Source: Benincasa hispida
Taxonomy: Eukaryota > Streptophyta > Magnoliopsida > Cucurbitales > Cucurbitaceae
NCBI RefSeq assembly: GCF_009727055.1
Contig: NC_052350.1
Coordinates: forward strand, 41,974,364 to 42,038,363
DNA length: 64,000 bases
Direction of reading: 5' to 3'
The position numbers and the translations under genes are program-made. The notes under the pieces were generated by a model. It had not been told where the DNA came from. It worked only from the letters and a program-made list of their open reading frames with translations, and did not search any database. Shown in pieces: positions 11,055 to 23,134 of the stretch (positions are counted from its first letter, which is position 1; each line of letters starts with the position of its first letter).

Positions 11055-12440
11055 TTGCCACAAGGAGGGATGACTCTTCGAGTCAACACTGATGAGGTTG
11101 TTTCAGCTATTACTATAGGCAGGCTGAAGTTATTTATTGACAAGAAACGTTGCCTGTTACTGGATAATGTTTTTGTAGTTCCTCATAGTAAGAGGAACTT
11201 AATCTCGGTTTCTTGTCTCATTGAACAAGGTTATACCGTCTCATTTTCTGAGAATAAAGTGTTTATTTTCAAGAATGGGATAGAAATTGGTTCTGGTTCA
11301 ATGGAAAGTAACTTATATATACTAAGACCGTTAGTCATAAAAGCCTTGTTTAACACTGAAATGTTCAGTACGGCAACAACAGCTAAAAGACCAAAGGTTT
11401 CTCCTAAGGAAAACGCCCATCTTTGGCATCTGAGGTTAGGTCACATCAACCTCAATAGGATTGAGAAGTTAGTAAAAAGTGGACTTCTAAAGAGTTTAGA
11501 AGAAAACTCTTTGTCGGTATGTGAATCATGCCTCGAAGGCAAGATGACCAAACGACCTTTTACTGGAAAAGGTTACAGAGCCAAGGAAGCCTTGGAGCTT
11601 GTACATTCAAACCTCTGTGGTCCGAGAATGTTAGAGTTTAAGGTGGGTATGAATATTTCATATCTTTCATAGATGATTATTCAAGGTTCGATCTCTACCT
11701 AATGCAACGTAAGCCTGAAGCCCTTGACAAGTTCAAGGAGTATAAGGCTGAAGTTGAAAACTTGTTAGGTAAGAAGATAAAAACACTAGATTTGATTGTG
11801 GTGGAGAGTATATAGACCTCCAATTCTAGAACTATATGATAGAACATGGGATTGCGTCCCAACTCTCGACCTTTGGTACACCTCAGCAAAATGGTGTATC
11901 AGAAAGGAGAAATAGAACCTTGATGAGTTATACTCATCTTCCAGACTCGTTTTGGGGTTTTGTAGTGGAGACTGCATGTTATATCCTGAACAACGTTCCT
12001 TTGAAAAGTGTTTCTGAAACACCTTTTGAGTTATGAAGAGGTTGTAAAGGTAGTTTACGCCACTTCAGGATTTGGGGCTGTCCGGCACATGTGCTAGTGA
12101 CTAACCCAAAGAAGTTAGAACCGCGTTCAAACGTTTGCCTCTTTGTAGGCTACCCCAAGGAAACGAGAGGTAGATACTTCTATGATCCGAGTGAGAACAA
12201 AGTGTTTGTTTCTACAAATGCTATTTTCTTGGAAGAAGACCACATGAGGGATCATAAGCCACAAAGTAAGCTCGTTTTGCATGAGATCTCTAGTGAGACT
12301 GAGACTGCTGAGGGTTCAACAGAAGTTGTTGAACAAGCCGACAGATCAACAAGAGTTGTTGAGGTCAGAATATCTAGTCAACCAGCTCAAGAGTTGAGAC
12401 TGCCTCGACGTAGTTGGGGGGGAGAGGGGTTATGAACCCA
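11055..12440 (+). pseudogene. Copia GAG-pre-integrase and integrase remnant
   Basis: The open frame 11055-11672 carries the pre-integrase zinc region: HLWHLRLGHINLNRIEKLV followed by CESCLEGKMTKR, an H-x-H..C-x-x-C layout. LVHSNLCGP follows and leads into the integrase core. The frame then breaks: an indel near 11640 is followed by recognisable LYLMQRKPEALDKFKEYKA, GGEYIDLQF and FGTPQQNGVSERRNRTL. A deletion removes the sequence normally between NRTLM and SYTHLP. The region ends with the conserved VGYPKETRGRYFYDP and VFVSTNAIFLEEDH pieces (12091-12300). Integrase joined the cDNA to chromosomal DNA; this copy is dead. The wording resembles a copia family abundant in cucurbits. Confidence 0.88.
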
Positions 12441-13262
12441 CTAGATCGCTACATGGATTTAACTAAAGCTCAAAACATCATTACAAATGATGGGTTCGAT
12501 GATCCGTTGTCTTTTAAGAAAGCAATGAAGGATGTTGACAAAGATGAATGGGTTAAAGCTATGAACCAGGAAATGGAGTCTATGTACTTCAATAACGTCT
12601 AGGAGCTTGTTGATCCACCTGATGGGGTAAGACCTATTGGGTTTAAATGGATCTATAAGCGAAAGAGAGGTGTAGATGGAAAGGTGCAAATCTTTAAGGC
12701 TAGACTCGCTGGCAAAGGGTTATACCCAGGTTGAGGGAGTTGACTATGAGGAAACTTTCTCACCTGTTGTCATGCTCAAGTCTATCTAGATTCTCCTATC
12801 CATAACCACATTTTATGATTATGAAATATGGAAAATGGACATCAAGTCTGACTTTCTTAATGGTAATCTTGAGGAGACCATTTATATGACTCAACCATAG
12901 GGGTTCATAATTCCAGATCAAGAGCAAAGAGTTTGCAAGCTTAATAGGTCCATTTATGGGCTGAAACAAGCATCTAAATCTTAGAACATCAGATTTGACA
13001 CTGTTGTCAAGTCATTTGGCTTTGATCAGAATGTTGATGAGCCTTGTGTATACAAGAAAATCATCAACAACTCATTAGCTTTCCTAGTATTGTATGTGGA
13101 TGATATCCTATTCATTGGGAATGGTGTAGGGTATCTGACTGACATTAAGAAATGGCTAGCTCCCCAATTCCAAATGAAAGATTTGGGTGAGGCACAGTAT
13201 GTTCTAAGGATCCAGATAATTCGGGATCGCAAGAACAAACGGTTAGCCCTGTCTCAGGATTG
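12441..13262 (+). pseudogene. Copia reverse transcriptase remnant (RVT_2)
   Basis: The succession DPLSFKKAMKDVDKDEWVKAM, IGFKWIYKRKRGVDG, KARLAGKG, GVDYEETFSPVVMLKSI, WKMDIKSDFLNGNLEETIYM, KLNRSIYGLKQASKS and LYVDDILFIGN follows the RVT_2 fold. The catalytic YVDD codons are intact at 13093-13104. The motif-A position reads MDIKSDFLNG, where the family has MDVKTAFLNG, so its aspartate is present. Breaks include a TAG after YFNNV (near 12600), a frameshift after AGKG, and TAG codons at 12787 and 12898. The polymerase is not translatable. It copied element RNA into DNA. Confidence 0.9.
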
Positions 13263-13319
13263 AACATTGATCAAATGTTAATCAGGTACAGGATGCAGGA
13301 TTCTAAGAGGGGTTTCATG

Positions 13320-13765
13320 GAATCATTTTGTCTAAGGATCAATGTCCTAAGACACCTCAAGAAGTTAAGGAAACGAGACAGATTCCCTATGCTTCAGCGG
13401 TAGGAAGCTTAATGTATGCAATGTTGTGTACCAGACCCGACATTTTCTATGTAGTAGGGATTGTCAGTCGGTATCAGTTCAATCCAGGATTTGATTACTT
13501 GATGGCGGTCAAGATGATCTTCAAGTATCTTTGAAGAACGAGGGACTACATGCTCGTGTATGGAGATAAGGATATGATCCTTACAGGATACACAGACTAT
13601 AACTTTCCGGTCAATCGAGATTCTTGAAAATCGACATCGGGGTCAGTGTTCACTCTAAACGGAACACAACGTTGCTGATCCCTTTATAAAAGCCCTCATG
13701 GCTAAAGTGTTCGAGGGTCACCTGGAGAGTCTGGGTCTGCGGGACATGCAATATCTTATCTAGGG
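13320..13765 (+). pseudogene. Copia RNase H remnant with central deletion
   Basis: An open frame (13328-13534) reads DQCPKTPQEVKETRQIPYAS, then SLMYAMLCTRPDI and YQFNPG, the usual copia RT/RNase H junction. It continues in pieces as YMLVYGDKD and GYTDYNF. Around 13610-13665 the middle of RNase H is missing, and the sequence resumes at the C-terminal tail ADPFIKALMAKVFEGHLESL (13675 onward). The polyprotein end is followed closely by the purine-rich tract and 3' LTR. Confidence 0.82.
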
Positions 13766-13852
13766 TAAGTGGGAGATGATACTGGGGTATGCCCTAGTTT
13801 ATTGTATATTATACATGTTTTTATTGTATTGTACATTCGTCTCTTGAGTCAT

Positions 13853-13869
13853 TAGAATAAGTGGAAGAT
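13853..13869 (+). other. Purine-rich tract before the copia 3' LTR
   Basis: agaataagtggaagatt directly precedes TGTTGGG at 13870. It is the plus-strand priming site expected at this place. A similar aagtgggagat lies upstream at 13769. Confidence 0.7.
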
Positions 13870-15922
13870 TGTTGGGATTGGTGTCATAATTCTCCCAGAG
13901 TCTCGTTGTTTGTAATGATACACATTGTTTGATGAATAAAAATGTTATTTCATTATTGCATTTACTCATATCCAATAAACAAAGCTCCATGGTTATCTTA
14001 TGTGAACTTAAGCATGTATATGTGATATACAAGTGAATCATGCCTTAAGTGATAACCTAAATAGGTCTGTAGTATAAAGATTAAGGTTGGATACCTAATC
14101 CTGGTGACACTACGGATACGATCCGCTTTGTAGAGGTTTGTAAGTGTTGTAAACTACTATAGATGGTAGATCCTAACCATTCATGTGGAGACGTGCGAGC
14201 GGGATACAAAGAGTTTGTATAAGATCGGACCATGAGATGACTAGACTCTATATATAACGTCGTTGATACTAGAGACTTACATCTCACCTAAACGACCATA
14301 GGTGACACGAACTCAATCCTGAGTGTTTTGGGAACTCCTGCCCTTAAGGGGGGTCCTTTGCTTAGTATGGGTGAAAGTAGCCAAATTGCCAACTCAACAT
14401 GCCTACCTTTTTGGGGACTATTCTAATCTGGGAGTTGGGAACTCAATCCACAAAATGGAATTCACTTCTTTCCCGAAGAAGGGATAAGTAAAGAAATTAC
14501 TCCCTTAAGGGCTGATTCTGGGGCTTGAACATAGTGGTCACAGTTTCTCTTTGGAATAGAGGACTCAGTCATAGTAGGATTATGACTTATGTTTATTAGA
14601 GGGATCAGTGGTACTTAAGGAGTTAGATGTAATTACCGGGGCATAACAGTTATTGCTGAGCTGTACTTACGAGCGATCTGTGAAGAGTTAACGCACTGCT
14701 GATTGGTTAAGATGAACACATAATATATCTGTGGTAAGGAGAGTTCAGCTATCAGTCTTTAGTGGAGTGTCTGGCAGTTAATGGATGGTAGAACCCGTGA
14801 CTAAAGAGTTTAGTCAGTTATTCACGTATTGTTGGAGTTTCGAGTTACAGGTTCATAAGGTCCCCTTGGTAGCTCAATGGATTCAGTTGAGCATCAGTTC
14901 TTGGTATTGATTTGAAATATTCAAATTGACAAGAGGTAATTCGATAATATATGACCCATATTCCCCAAAAAGTGGATCCCACTATCGGTATGATGTATGA
15001 GATACATCTAGTGGAGGATTAATGTAAATGAGATTTACATTAAGTACCATGGAATAGAAAAAGAGCTATGGTTTATATGTTTCATGAGATGAAATATTAA
15101 AACTATAAGTTATAAATATAGTATGATAAGTTGGTTATCATTTAGATTTCTAATAATATTAATTATTGGATAATTAAATCTTTTTCTCTAATAACCAATT
15201 GAATGGGAGGTTATTGATGGTTTCATGGTAACCGTAAGATAAAAAAAAAATTGTTTTCCTAATTTTAGTAATGTTGAAGTTTGAGATTTTATGAATTCTC
15301 TCTCGGAATCTCACAGAAGTTGTCAATAAATAGGATTTATTAAGCGACAACTTGGAGCGAACTAAACGATCGTGTAGTATTTGTAGGCAACAGACACGCT
15401 GCTTAGCTTTTGCTAGACGATCGCTTAGCTTTTGCCAACCTTCTCCTATTTGCTCAATCGTTTATACGATTGTTGTTTCCTCCGTTTTCTGCCTCAAACC
15501 AAGTCTATACAGAGCCTACCCTCTAGATTCTCACACCGAGAATAACAAGTTAGCCTTCTTGGTGGTGTCAAACTCAAATTGACACCGTCGAGGTTCTGTG
15601 GAGGTCGTTCGTGCTGTTGGGGTGTTCGTGACCAAGGCGATCGCTGAGTTCGAATGCGCGGTGTTCGTGCTGTGTAGCGATCGTGTTGGATGAGCGGTCA
15701 AGGTTGCTGTGTTCGAGCGTTCGTGATCAAGGAGCTTGGCGATGTGTCTACAAATGTGTGTAGATTTCTACTTGATTTTTGTTATTTTCATGTTGTAATT
15801 TCTGTAATGAAAGCATAACCATATGTTTTTGTTTATGACTGTAATTGTAAAGTTCATATATGATTGTAATTTGGAATGATCTTTCCTCTACTCATGAAAA
15901 TCCTCGTGATTGATTTCTTTCA
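13870..15922 (+). repeat. Copia 3' LTR (family C)
   Basis: 2053 bp, TG at 13870 to CA at 15922. It matches the 5' LTR with the gypsy insertion removed, and the solo LTR at 16912-18993. Aacgatcg-type motifs cluster near 15355-15440. A short open frame at 15352-15582 is LTR sequence and not a gene. Confidence 0.9.
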
Positions 15923-15927
15923 GTATG
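15923..15927. repeat. Target-site duplication, right copy (gtatg)
   Basis: Partner of atatg at 454-458; four of five bases agree. Confidence 0.7.
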
Positions 15928-16906
15928 AATATGCCTCTGAGATGAAGACAATACCCAAGACGGAACTATAAGACCCTATTAATTTCTGAAGCTTGGATTG
16001 TTCCAAATCCTATGTTACAACCCTCCGTGGAGATGTCGTGGTTAACGACTAGCTAGTGCCGCCTAAAAACAAAAACAAGTGCAACATAGGAATCTCACGG
16101 TTCAAATTAATGGAGGAGACTGCAAGACAATGTTGACACATTTCCTTCACTTGCTTATTATGAACTACTTCCCCCATTCACCTTGTTATTGACCCATGTA
16201 AACACTTTCCGTATGAAGTAATCGCGGTAAAAGTGACACGAAGTCGAGCATGGATCTCACATGTGAACTCTTGGGGACATGAGAGCCATTAACTTTATAT
16301 CGAATACATTGTTAATCTCTCCACTAAAGTGTTCTAAATGTTTGGGTATTCATTTACTTAGGTTTTATTACGGCTAATTAAGAAGAACCTAAGTCTATGT
16401 GATTTTATCCAAGTATAATGTTTATATTTGGATATTAACCTATGATGTATATGTGTTTAAACCAGTTTTAAACCTCAAACCACTCAGCAAGCTCATAAAA
16501 TCAGTTACCAACGCTCAATTTTTCAGTCATAATCCCCAAATAGGAAGTGTTACGTAAGTCGTCAAATTAGGTACCCCATCCTTAGAAAGGTTTATGAACC
16601 AATTTGAGTTTGTAACCAAATTTTATAAGGTAACAATCTATTTTAATAGTTAAAACTAGTTGTTAACCTAAATGAGCATGTGTATCTTTGTTATGGATTT
16701 TAAAGTCTAATTTCATTTTATAACAAACTTATAAATAAACATGCTTTAAACCAACCATAACATGCTTCAAAGGTAAACATTAACATAACAATTATATCAG
16801 TTTTTAACAAACCCTAAAGCATGCATACTATATATTATAACTAATTTATAACATACAATAATGCATGTAACATGTTTAAGGGATTTTAAATCTAAAATGA
16901 CATACT
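15928..16906 (-). mobile_element. Interior of the minus-strand LTR element, second part
   Basis: About 1 kb without coding signal, between the copia element and the solo C LTR. Placed in the minus-strand element because both neighbouring insertions have target duplications that excise cleanly. The copy is too decayed, or non-coding, to assign a lineage. Confidence 0.4.
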
Positions 16907-16911
16907 TTATG

Positions 16912-18993
16912 TGTTAGGATTGGTGTCCTAATTCTTCTGTAGTCTTGTTGTTTGTAATATATACACATTGTTATGAATAAAATGACATTTACTCATATCT
17001 AATAAACAAAGCTCCATGGTTATTCTATGTAAACTTAAGTATGTATATGAGATATACAAGTGAATCATGCCTTAGGTGATAACCTAAATAGGTCTGTAGT
17101 ATAAGGATTAAGGTGGGATACCTGATCCTAGTGACACTACGGATACGACCCGCTTTGTAGAGGTTTGCAAGTGTTGTGAACTACTACAGATGGTAGATCC
17201 TAACCATTCATGTGGAGACATGCGAGCGAGGGTATCTTATACAAAGAGTTTGTATAAGACCAGACCACGTGATGATTCGTCTTTGTATATAACGTCGTTG
17301 ATACTGGAGACTTACATCCCACCTAAACGACCATAGGTGATATGACCTCAATCCTGAGTATTTTGGGAACTCCTGCCTTTGAAGGCGGTCCTTTGATTAG
17401 TATAGGTGAGAGTGGCCTGATTGCCAATTCAACATGCCTACCTGGGGACTTGTCTGATTTTGGAGCTGGGAACTCAGTTACACAAGATGAAATTCACTTC
17501 TTCTCTGAAGTAGAGGTAAGTAGATAGACTCCGTTAAGGGCTGATTCCAGGACTTGAACATAGTGGCCACAACTTCTTTGGAAGAAAGAACTCAGTCATA
17601 GTAGGACTATGACTTATGTTCATTAGAGGGATCAGTGGTATTTAAGGAGTTAGATGTAACTACAGGGGCATAACGATTATTGGTCAAGTTGTACTTACGA
17701 GCGATTTGTGAAGGGTTATCACACTGTTGATTGGTTAAAATGGACACATAATATATCTGTGATAAGAGAAGTTCAGTTTTCGGTCTTTAGTGGAGTGTCT
17801 GGTAGTTAACAGATGGTGGATCCCGTGACTAAAGAGTTTAGTCAATTATTCACATACCGTTGGAGTTTTTAGCTATTGGTCCATAAGGTCCCCTTGGTAG
17901 CTCAATGGATTCAAGTTGACGATCAGTTCTTGGTGTTGATTTAAAATGTTCAAATTGAATAAAGATAATTTGATTACATATGATATGATCTGTGTGATGT
18001 ATGAGATACATCTAGTGGAGGATTAATGTAAATGAGATTTACATTAAGAACCATGGAATAGAAAAAGAGCTATAGTTTATATGTTTCATGAGATGAAATA
18101 TTAAAACTATAGGTTATAAGTATACTATGGTAAGTTGATTATCATGTATATTTATAACAATATTAATTATTGGATAATTATCTCTTTTTCTCTAATAATC
18201 AATTGAATGGGAGGTTATTGGTAGTTTTGTTGTAACCGTGAGATAAAAGGAAAAATATTTTCCTAAAATTTAGTTGTTGTATTGAGATTTCCATTCTCAG
18301 AAATTATTCACGGCGGCTATAAAGTAAATACGATTTACTAAACGACAGCTAAAGAGAGACTAGACGATTGTTGAGTGTTTCTATTCGATAGATCACTCAA
18401 CTGGCCGAGAGCTAAATGAGCGTGCAGCTTTTGCTAAACGATCGCATAGCGTTTGTTAAACGATTGGGCGTCGTCTATACGATAGACTTTAACATCTCCC
18501 ACTTGCTCAATCGTTTACACAATTGTTCTTCCTCCGGTCTCTTCCTCTAACCAAGTCCACACGGAGCCCACACTTTTGGATTCTCACACCGAGAAGGTAG
18601 CCACTGTGGTGGTGTCGTACTCAACTCGACATTGTCAAGGTTTATTGAAGGCCATTAGTTGAGTTCGCGATGTTCGTGTGGGGGTTGTAGTGTTCGTGAT
18701 CTTGGAGATCGTTGAGTTTGTAGTCGCTGTGATCGTGCAGTGTAGCAGTCGTAGCATTCGAGCATTTGAGTTTGCAGTCTTGCTAATTGTTCAAGCGTTC
18801 GTGATCAAGGGTGTTGAAGGTTCAAAGGTATGTTAATTCTATCCCTTGATCTTTAGATGAGCATGCTGTAATTTCGTTTGTGTGTGATCGTATGTTTCCG
18901 TTTCTTGATTGTAATTGTTAATGTTCATATACGATTGAAATTTGGAACGATCCTTCTGCTGTCCATGGAAATCCTCATGTCTGATTTCCTTCA
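16912..18993 (+). mobile_element. Solo copia LTR (family C) with perfect target duplication
   Basis: Begins TGTTAGGATTGGTGTCC and ends ..gatttccttca, 2082 bp, parallel to 13870-15922. The flanks at 16907-16911 and 18994-18998 both read ttatg, an exact 5-bp duplication, so this is probably one of the younger insertions in the window. It has no primer site or interior and arose by LTR-LTR recombination. An open frame at 17342-17527 is shared LTR sequence. Confidence 0.92.
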
Positions 18994-18998
18994 TTATG

Positions 18999-19640
18999 CA
19001 CAAACATGTTTAATTCAAAAATAATACACACCATATGCATAAAATAATTATATAACACTAATATGATTCAACTTTGGCATTCCTAGCAAACAAATAAGCT
19101 AAATTATTATAAAAATGGCTCAAGAACAACTTTAATTTGATGAAGAACTGCTCGAACCGACCCGAACCGCATGAACTGGACCACTAAGGTACCAAAGGAA
19201 GTTGAATCAGACCGGTTTGACGGAGAGCCGGTCAAACCGATTTCTTCAACCCACGAACCCGCTAGGCAGCACGTGAAGCAAAAACCCTTAGGATGAACAG
19301 CGTCGTGACGCCGCATCCCAACGTTACAACGCTACTTTTTAGCGAGCCCGTGGCGTTGCAACGCTCCTGGGCAGAAGGCTCAACTCCAATTTTTTGCTTG
19401 AACATGTTTACTTCAATCTTCAAATTACAGCCTAATTCGAACTCTAATTACTCCAAATAAATTACAGACTTAGAGCACACATATAAGCTCATCAAACAAG
19501 ATCAATTACAAATTTAACTTGGAAATCAAAGAGAATTCTAATACCAAAGTTGAATTTAAACCATATCAGTCACATACTCAAACATGCTTAGAAATTCACC
19601 CACCAAACTTAAATCAATGATAATTGAGTGCTTAAATCAT
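18999..19640 (-). mobile_element. Interior of the minus-strand LTR element next to its primer site
   Basis: Leader-like, no gene. At 19310-19380 there is a GC-rich block with cgtcgtgacgc, cgttacaacgct and gcgttgcaacgct, similar blocks of which occur near 32520 and 47790. An open frame on the minus strand (19107-19316) runs through this block but has no recognisable family. Confidence 0.5.
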
Positions 19641-19653
19641 GCTCTAATACCAA
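19641..19653 (-). other. Primer-binding site, minus strand (tRNA-Met type)
   Basis: gctctaataccaa on the + strand is TTGGTATTAGAGC on the minus strand, matching the common TTGGTATCAGAGC with one transition. It lies immediately inside the LTR at 19655. Confidence 0.75.
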
Positions 19654-19654
19654 C

Positions 19655-21471
19655 TGAAAGAGTAATATAACATGTAGCGGAACAAAATCAGAATCAATAA
19701 GCACTGTAACTACTCTTAATTTGAGTTTTAAACATGTTATTCAAATGATATTCATAGAGGGTTTGAAGCAAACATTACCTTTAAAGACTTAATCCACGAA
19801 TTCAGCAACAATACTCCAAGATTGAGCTTGAAACTTCAACAAGACCATCACCCCAAGATCTTCTCTACAAAGCTCAAAAAGAATATGTGGTGGAAACACT
19901 CAAATCTAGTTGAATTGGAGATGTATTTTGGTGGGTTTATGAGGTTTTTGTTTCTACAACACTTCAGACAAATTTTCCAAAAACTCTCTCTCATTTCTCT
20001 ACCTGAAGAATGTATACATACACAGAAATCATGCAGGATAGTAGGACTGCATAAATGACACCACCTACTTGGTGATAATTGCAAAAACAAATGGAATTTG
20101 GTGAAATTCCATTATAGTGTGGTTAGTGGATTTTTCCGAAATTGGAAAAATCCACTAATTTAAAACCAATTTTTTAAAAAAATGAAAATTGATTTTAAAT
20201 AAAACCATTTTATTTTAAATTAGTTTTATAAAATTAATTCAAAATAATTAATTTAAATAAAACTAATTTTGATTTTAATTAAACTTTTTAATTAAAAGAA
20301 TATTAAATTAATAAAACACCAATTTCACCAATATGATTTAATTTCATATAAATCATAATTTAAATATTAATTGATTCTCCAATTTCATTTAATTTCAACT
20401 AAATTAAATGGTTTTAATTGTATCAAATACAATCAATTGAAAACCCTAAAAATTGAATTTGAACATTTCAAATTCATAACCCTAATTCCAAATTCATCTA
20501 ATTAATATTCAATTTGTTATTCCAATTTATGAGCTAATAGAGGGACATAATGGACCTACAGATTATGAACTCCGACGATTTTTAATTAATAAGTTAAACT
20601 ATTTAAACCGAATTAATTACTATTTGTCAACTATCAAGGTACACCACTATAACTCGATAGTTGCACTATCCTCACGTAGATATATTTCTGTCCATTTCAA
20701 CCATAATCAGTAAGTTGATCCTTCACAGGTCGTTCATATTTATACCTAGGTCTAAATTATCGTTTTACCCCTATAAATGTATCTTGCACCTTAAGCTCCC
20801 ACTAACCCTCTATTGAATAATTGATTTATAATACATTTTATATATCATATCCCTCTCTACCAAGAGAGGGTGGGGCCTGTTGTTCAAGACTAGGCATCAG
20901 CACTTAAAAGAACAACCTATCTACTAACCCTAAGTCAGGTAGGAGTGAATTCAATCTTGCATAGCTATGTCCCCAGCTATCTATCCGGTCTTATCCCAAA
21001 ATGGGAGGCTTATTGAGTAGTATTATTAGACTACTCTGACCTATGCAAATCAAAGGATAATCTCAAAATAAACAGGAATTCATAATTAAGATCGTGTTAC
21101 CTTAGGTCATTTTAGTTTGAAATAGCTAATTTTAACTGTAAACGGTCATTATAAAGAAAGTGACTATTTCGAGATCCAGTCTTATGCAAACTCATTCCAT
21201 AGGATGCCCCCACTCACATATCTCTACATGAATGATTTGTGAATCACAGATATCAGTATACAAAATGGGTCGCATCCAATAGTGTTACCAAGATGAAATA
21301 CCCAACTTCATCCATATACTTAATAGACCATTTAGGCTATATATTATAACTTGATCCAATTTATGTCACCACATAAAGTTAAAGTAATCATACTATAGTC
21401 ATGGATTTGTTTATTGGATTTTGCTTAACATAAAATTTACAAATTGCGACAGTTCTAAGACATTCCCAACA
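19655..21471 (-). repeat. 5' LTR of a minus-strand copia-like element
   Basis: On the minus strand it starts TGTTGGGAATGTCTTAGAAC at 21471 and ends ..TTACTCTTTCA at 19655, next to the primer site. It is distantly related to the A LTRs: it shares the stretch around the atatatttctgtcc and cttcacaggtcgtt phrases and the cgagagaggg-like block. Its right flank is tggtt (21472-21476); the partner lies beyond the window. Open frames at 19822-20090 lie inside it on both strands and are not genes. Confidence 0.75.
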
Positions 21472-21543
21472 TGGTTTGGGTTAGGTTGAGAGAATTTTTT
21501 TGACCAACTTGAAAATTTGGGTTGGTCAGGTTGGCAATCAGAA
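21472..21543. mobile_element. Left remnant of a GGGTTGGG-rich hAT-like element
   Basis: Contains gggttaggttgag and gggttggtcaggttgg, which mirror the caacccaacccaaccc block at 30160 across the A LTR insertion. This short piece and 30144-30955 form one element split by 21544-30143. Confidence 0.45.
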
Positions 21544-23134
21544 TGATGGAACGAACACATGCACAACGGAAGAAATAACAGATTTAAAGTACTCTAATTA
21601 GGTTAATTTAAAAAATAAGCATGCAATTGAAACAAGAATAAAGGGAAAAAAGAATACAACCTTTGTAGACTTTGAATCTTCTCCAAATCAGCTCTAATCT
21701 CCTCACGAACGATTCTAGACCACCACGAGAGTCTTCCGATTATTCTCTGGCCTTAGAATGGGATGGTGAGATCCGGTAAGTGACTAATTTGGAGAGAAAA
21801 AAACTAAGTATTTGAGAGAAAACATTTATGAGATTATCATATAATCTCATAATTTTCCACTTGGTCAAGAGGTTTAAAATTCAAGAAACTCTTTCTTTTA
21901 AAGGTCATTAAATGCAAAACATGCAACTTTGAGTTTGATGAAAATTTGACACTAAAAAATCCACTAACTCAAAGTGAGATTTAATGGGACAAGTGTCTTC
22001 AAATGAAGAACATTTAGCCATGCAAAAGTTAACATTTCTCACTCACAAATATTGGATATTTCCAGTAACTTGGTCAAAGTTTGACTCTCAAAGTCAAAAG
22101 TCAACAATTTTGACTTTTTGACTTTCAAAGTCAAAAGTCAACAATTTTGACTTTTTGACTTTCAAAGTCAAAAGTCAACATATTGACTTTTATTGCAATT
22201 TTGACTTAGTCAACAAATTTGACTTTTAATGCAATTTTGACCAATTCCATTTAATTTAAAAAATAATTCTAATAATCAATTTTAAAATTAAATTAATATT
22301 AAATAATTAATTCAACAATTTAATTAATTTAATTTAATATTAAATCCAATAGTAATCCCAATCAATATAAATCACTATTCATAATCTTGATATTTAAATC
22401 TTATTTAAATATCTGTTATTTTATCTCTCTTTATGTTTAACTCACAATTAAATGGTTAAATATATCGGATATATTTAACGGTTTGCTCCAAAAACCAAAT
22501 TTGAACACTTCAAATTCATTCGTTACACTGCTCTAAAGTTTAGTTCGATATGAGCTAGTAAGGGGACCTCATGGACTACAGATCATGGACTCCAACGATC
22601 CGTGATTAACTAGTTAAACTCTTTAACCTAATTAACCACCATTTGTTAACTATCGGGTCACTCTACTAAAGACCAGTAGTTGCACTCCCCTCATTGTAGA
22701 TATATTATGTCCACTCGATATAACCATGATTAGTAAGTTAACCCTTCATAGGTTGTTTGTAATAACAGTTGGGTCAAAAGCTGTTTTACCCATGAGATTA
22801 CATCTTGCTCTTTAAGTCCCACTAATCCTCTAATGAATAATTGGTTTGTGATCTAATCACTAAGCCGAGACCCTTTCGAGTCAATGAGAGAGCGGGACCC
22901 CTTGTTCAAGACCCAAAATCAACATTTAAGGGAACAACCTCTCTACTATCCCTAAAAGCGGGTAAGAGTGAATTCCATCTTGCACCCTATGTCCTCAGCT
23001 ATCTACTCGGTCTTATCCTTGAAATGGGAGACTTATTGAGCCAGTGCTGTTGAGCCAACCTTCACCCATGCAAATCTAAGGATAATCCCAAATAAACAGG
23101 AATTCATAGTTAGCTCAGAATTAAGGTCAATTGA
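21544..23134 (-). repeat. LTR of family A, minus strand, first (3') part
   Basis: Starts tgatggaacgaac on +, the reverse of the ..GTTCCATCA end also seen at 58205. It carries all landmarks of family A in reverse: the drought-like ttgac array, atatattatgtcc, cttcataggttg, and the block from cgggacccc to cagtgctgttgagcc. It is interrupted by the CACTA element and resumes at 29673. The open frame 22841-23053 is shared LTR sequence. Confidence 0.8.
22073..22245. repeat. TTGAC/GTCAA array with 37-bp tandem core
   Basis: The unit tcaaagtcaaaagtcaac plus aattttgactttttgacttt repeats at 22088, 22125 and 22162 (period 37). TTGAC and its complement recur more than a dozen times on both strands. TTGAC is the core of the W-box recognised by plant WRKY factors; whether it acts as such here is inference. 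Equivalent shorter arrays occur in the A LTRs near 57560, 59965, 60110, 62375 and 63725. Confidence 0.7.

Larger units (their letters stand above)
459..15922 (+). mobile_element. Full-length but dead Ty1/copia retrotransposon with three nested solo LTRs
   Basis: Two LTRs of about 2.05 kb (family C), a tRNA-Met-type primer site, a long untranslated leader, a copia-order gag-pol remnant (gag, protease, integrase, reverse transcriptase, RNase H), a purine-rich tract and 5-bp target duplications define the element. Removing the three nested insertions (707-3084, 5606-7279, 7429-8765) leaves an element of roughly 10 kb. The polyprotein has many stops, frameshifts and deletions, and the two LTRs differ at about one base in ten over the part I compared by eye (3290-3540 against 14310-14560). 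The insertion is therefore old and the element is not mobile by itself. Confidence 0.9.

Noticed and set aside
17342..17527. Recurring frame with LGTPAFEGG-like wording, also near 43555
   Set aside because: Shared LTR sequence of families B and C, broken in other copies.
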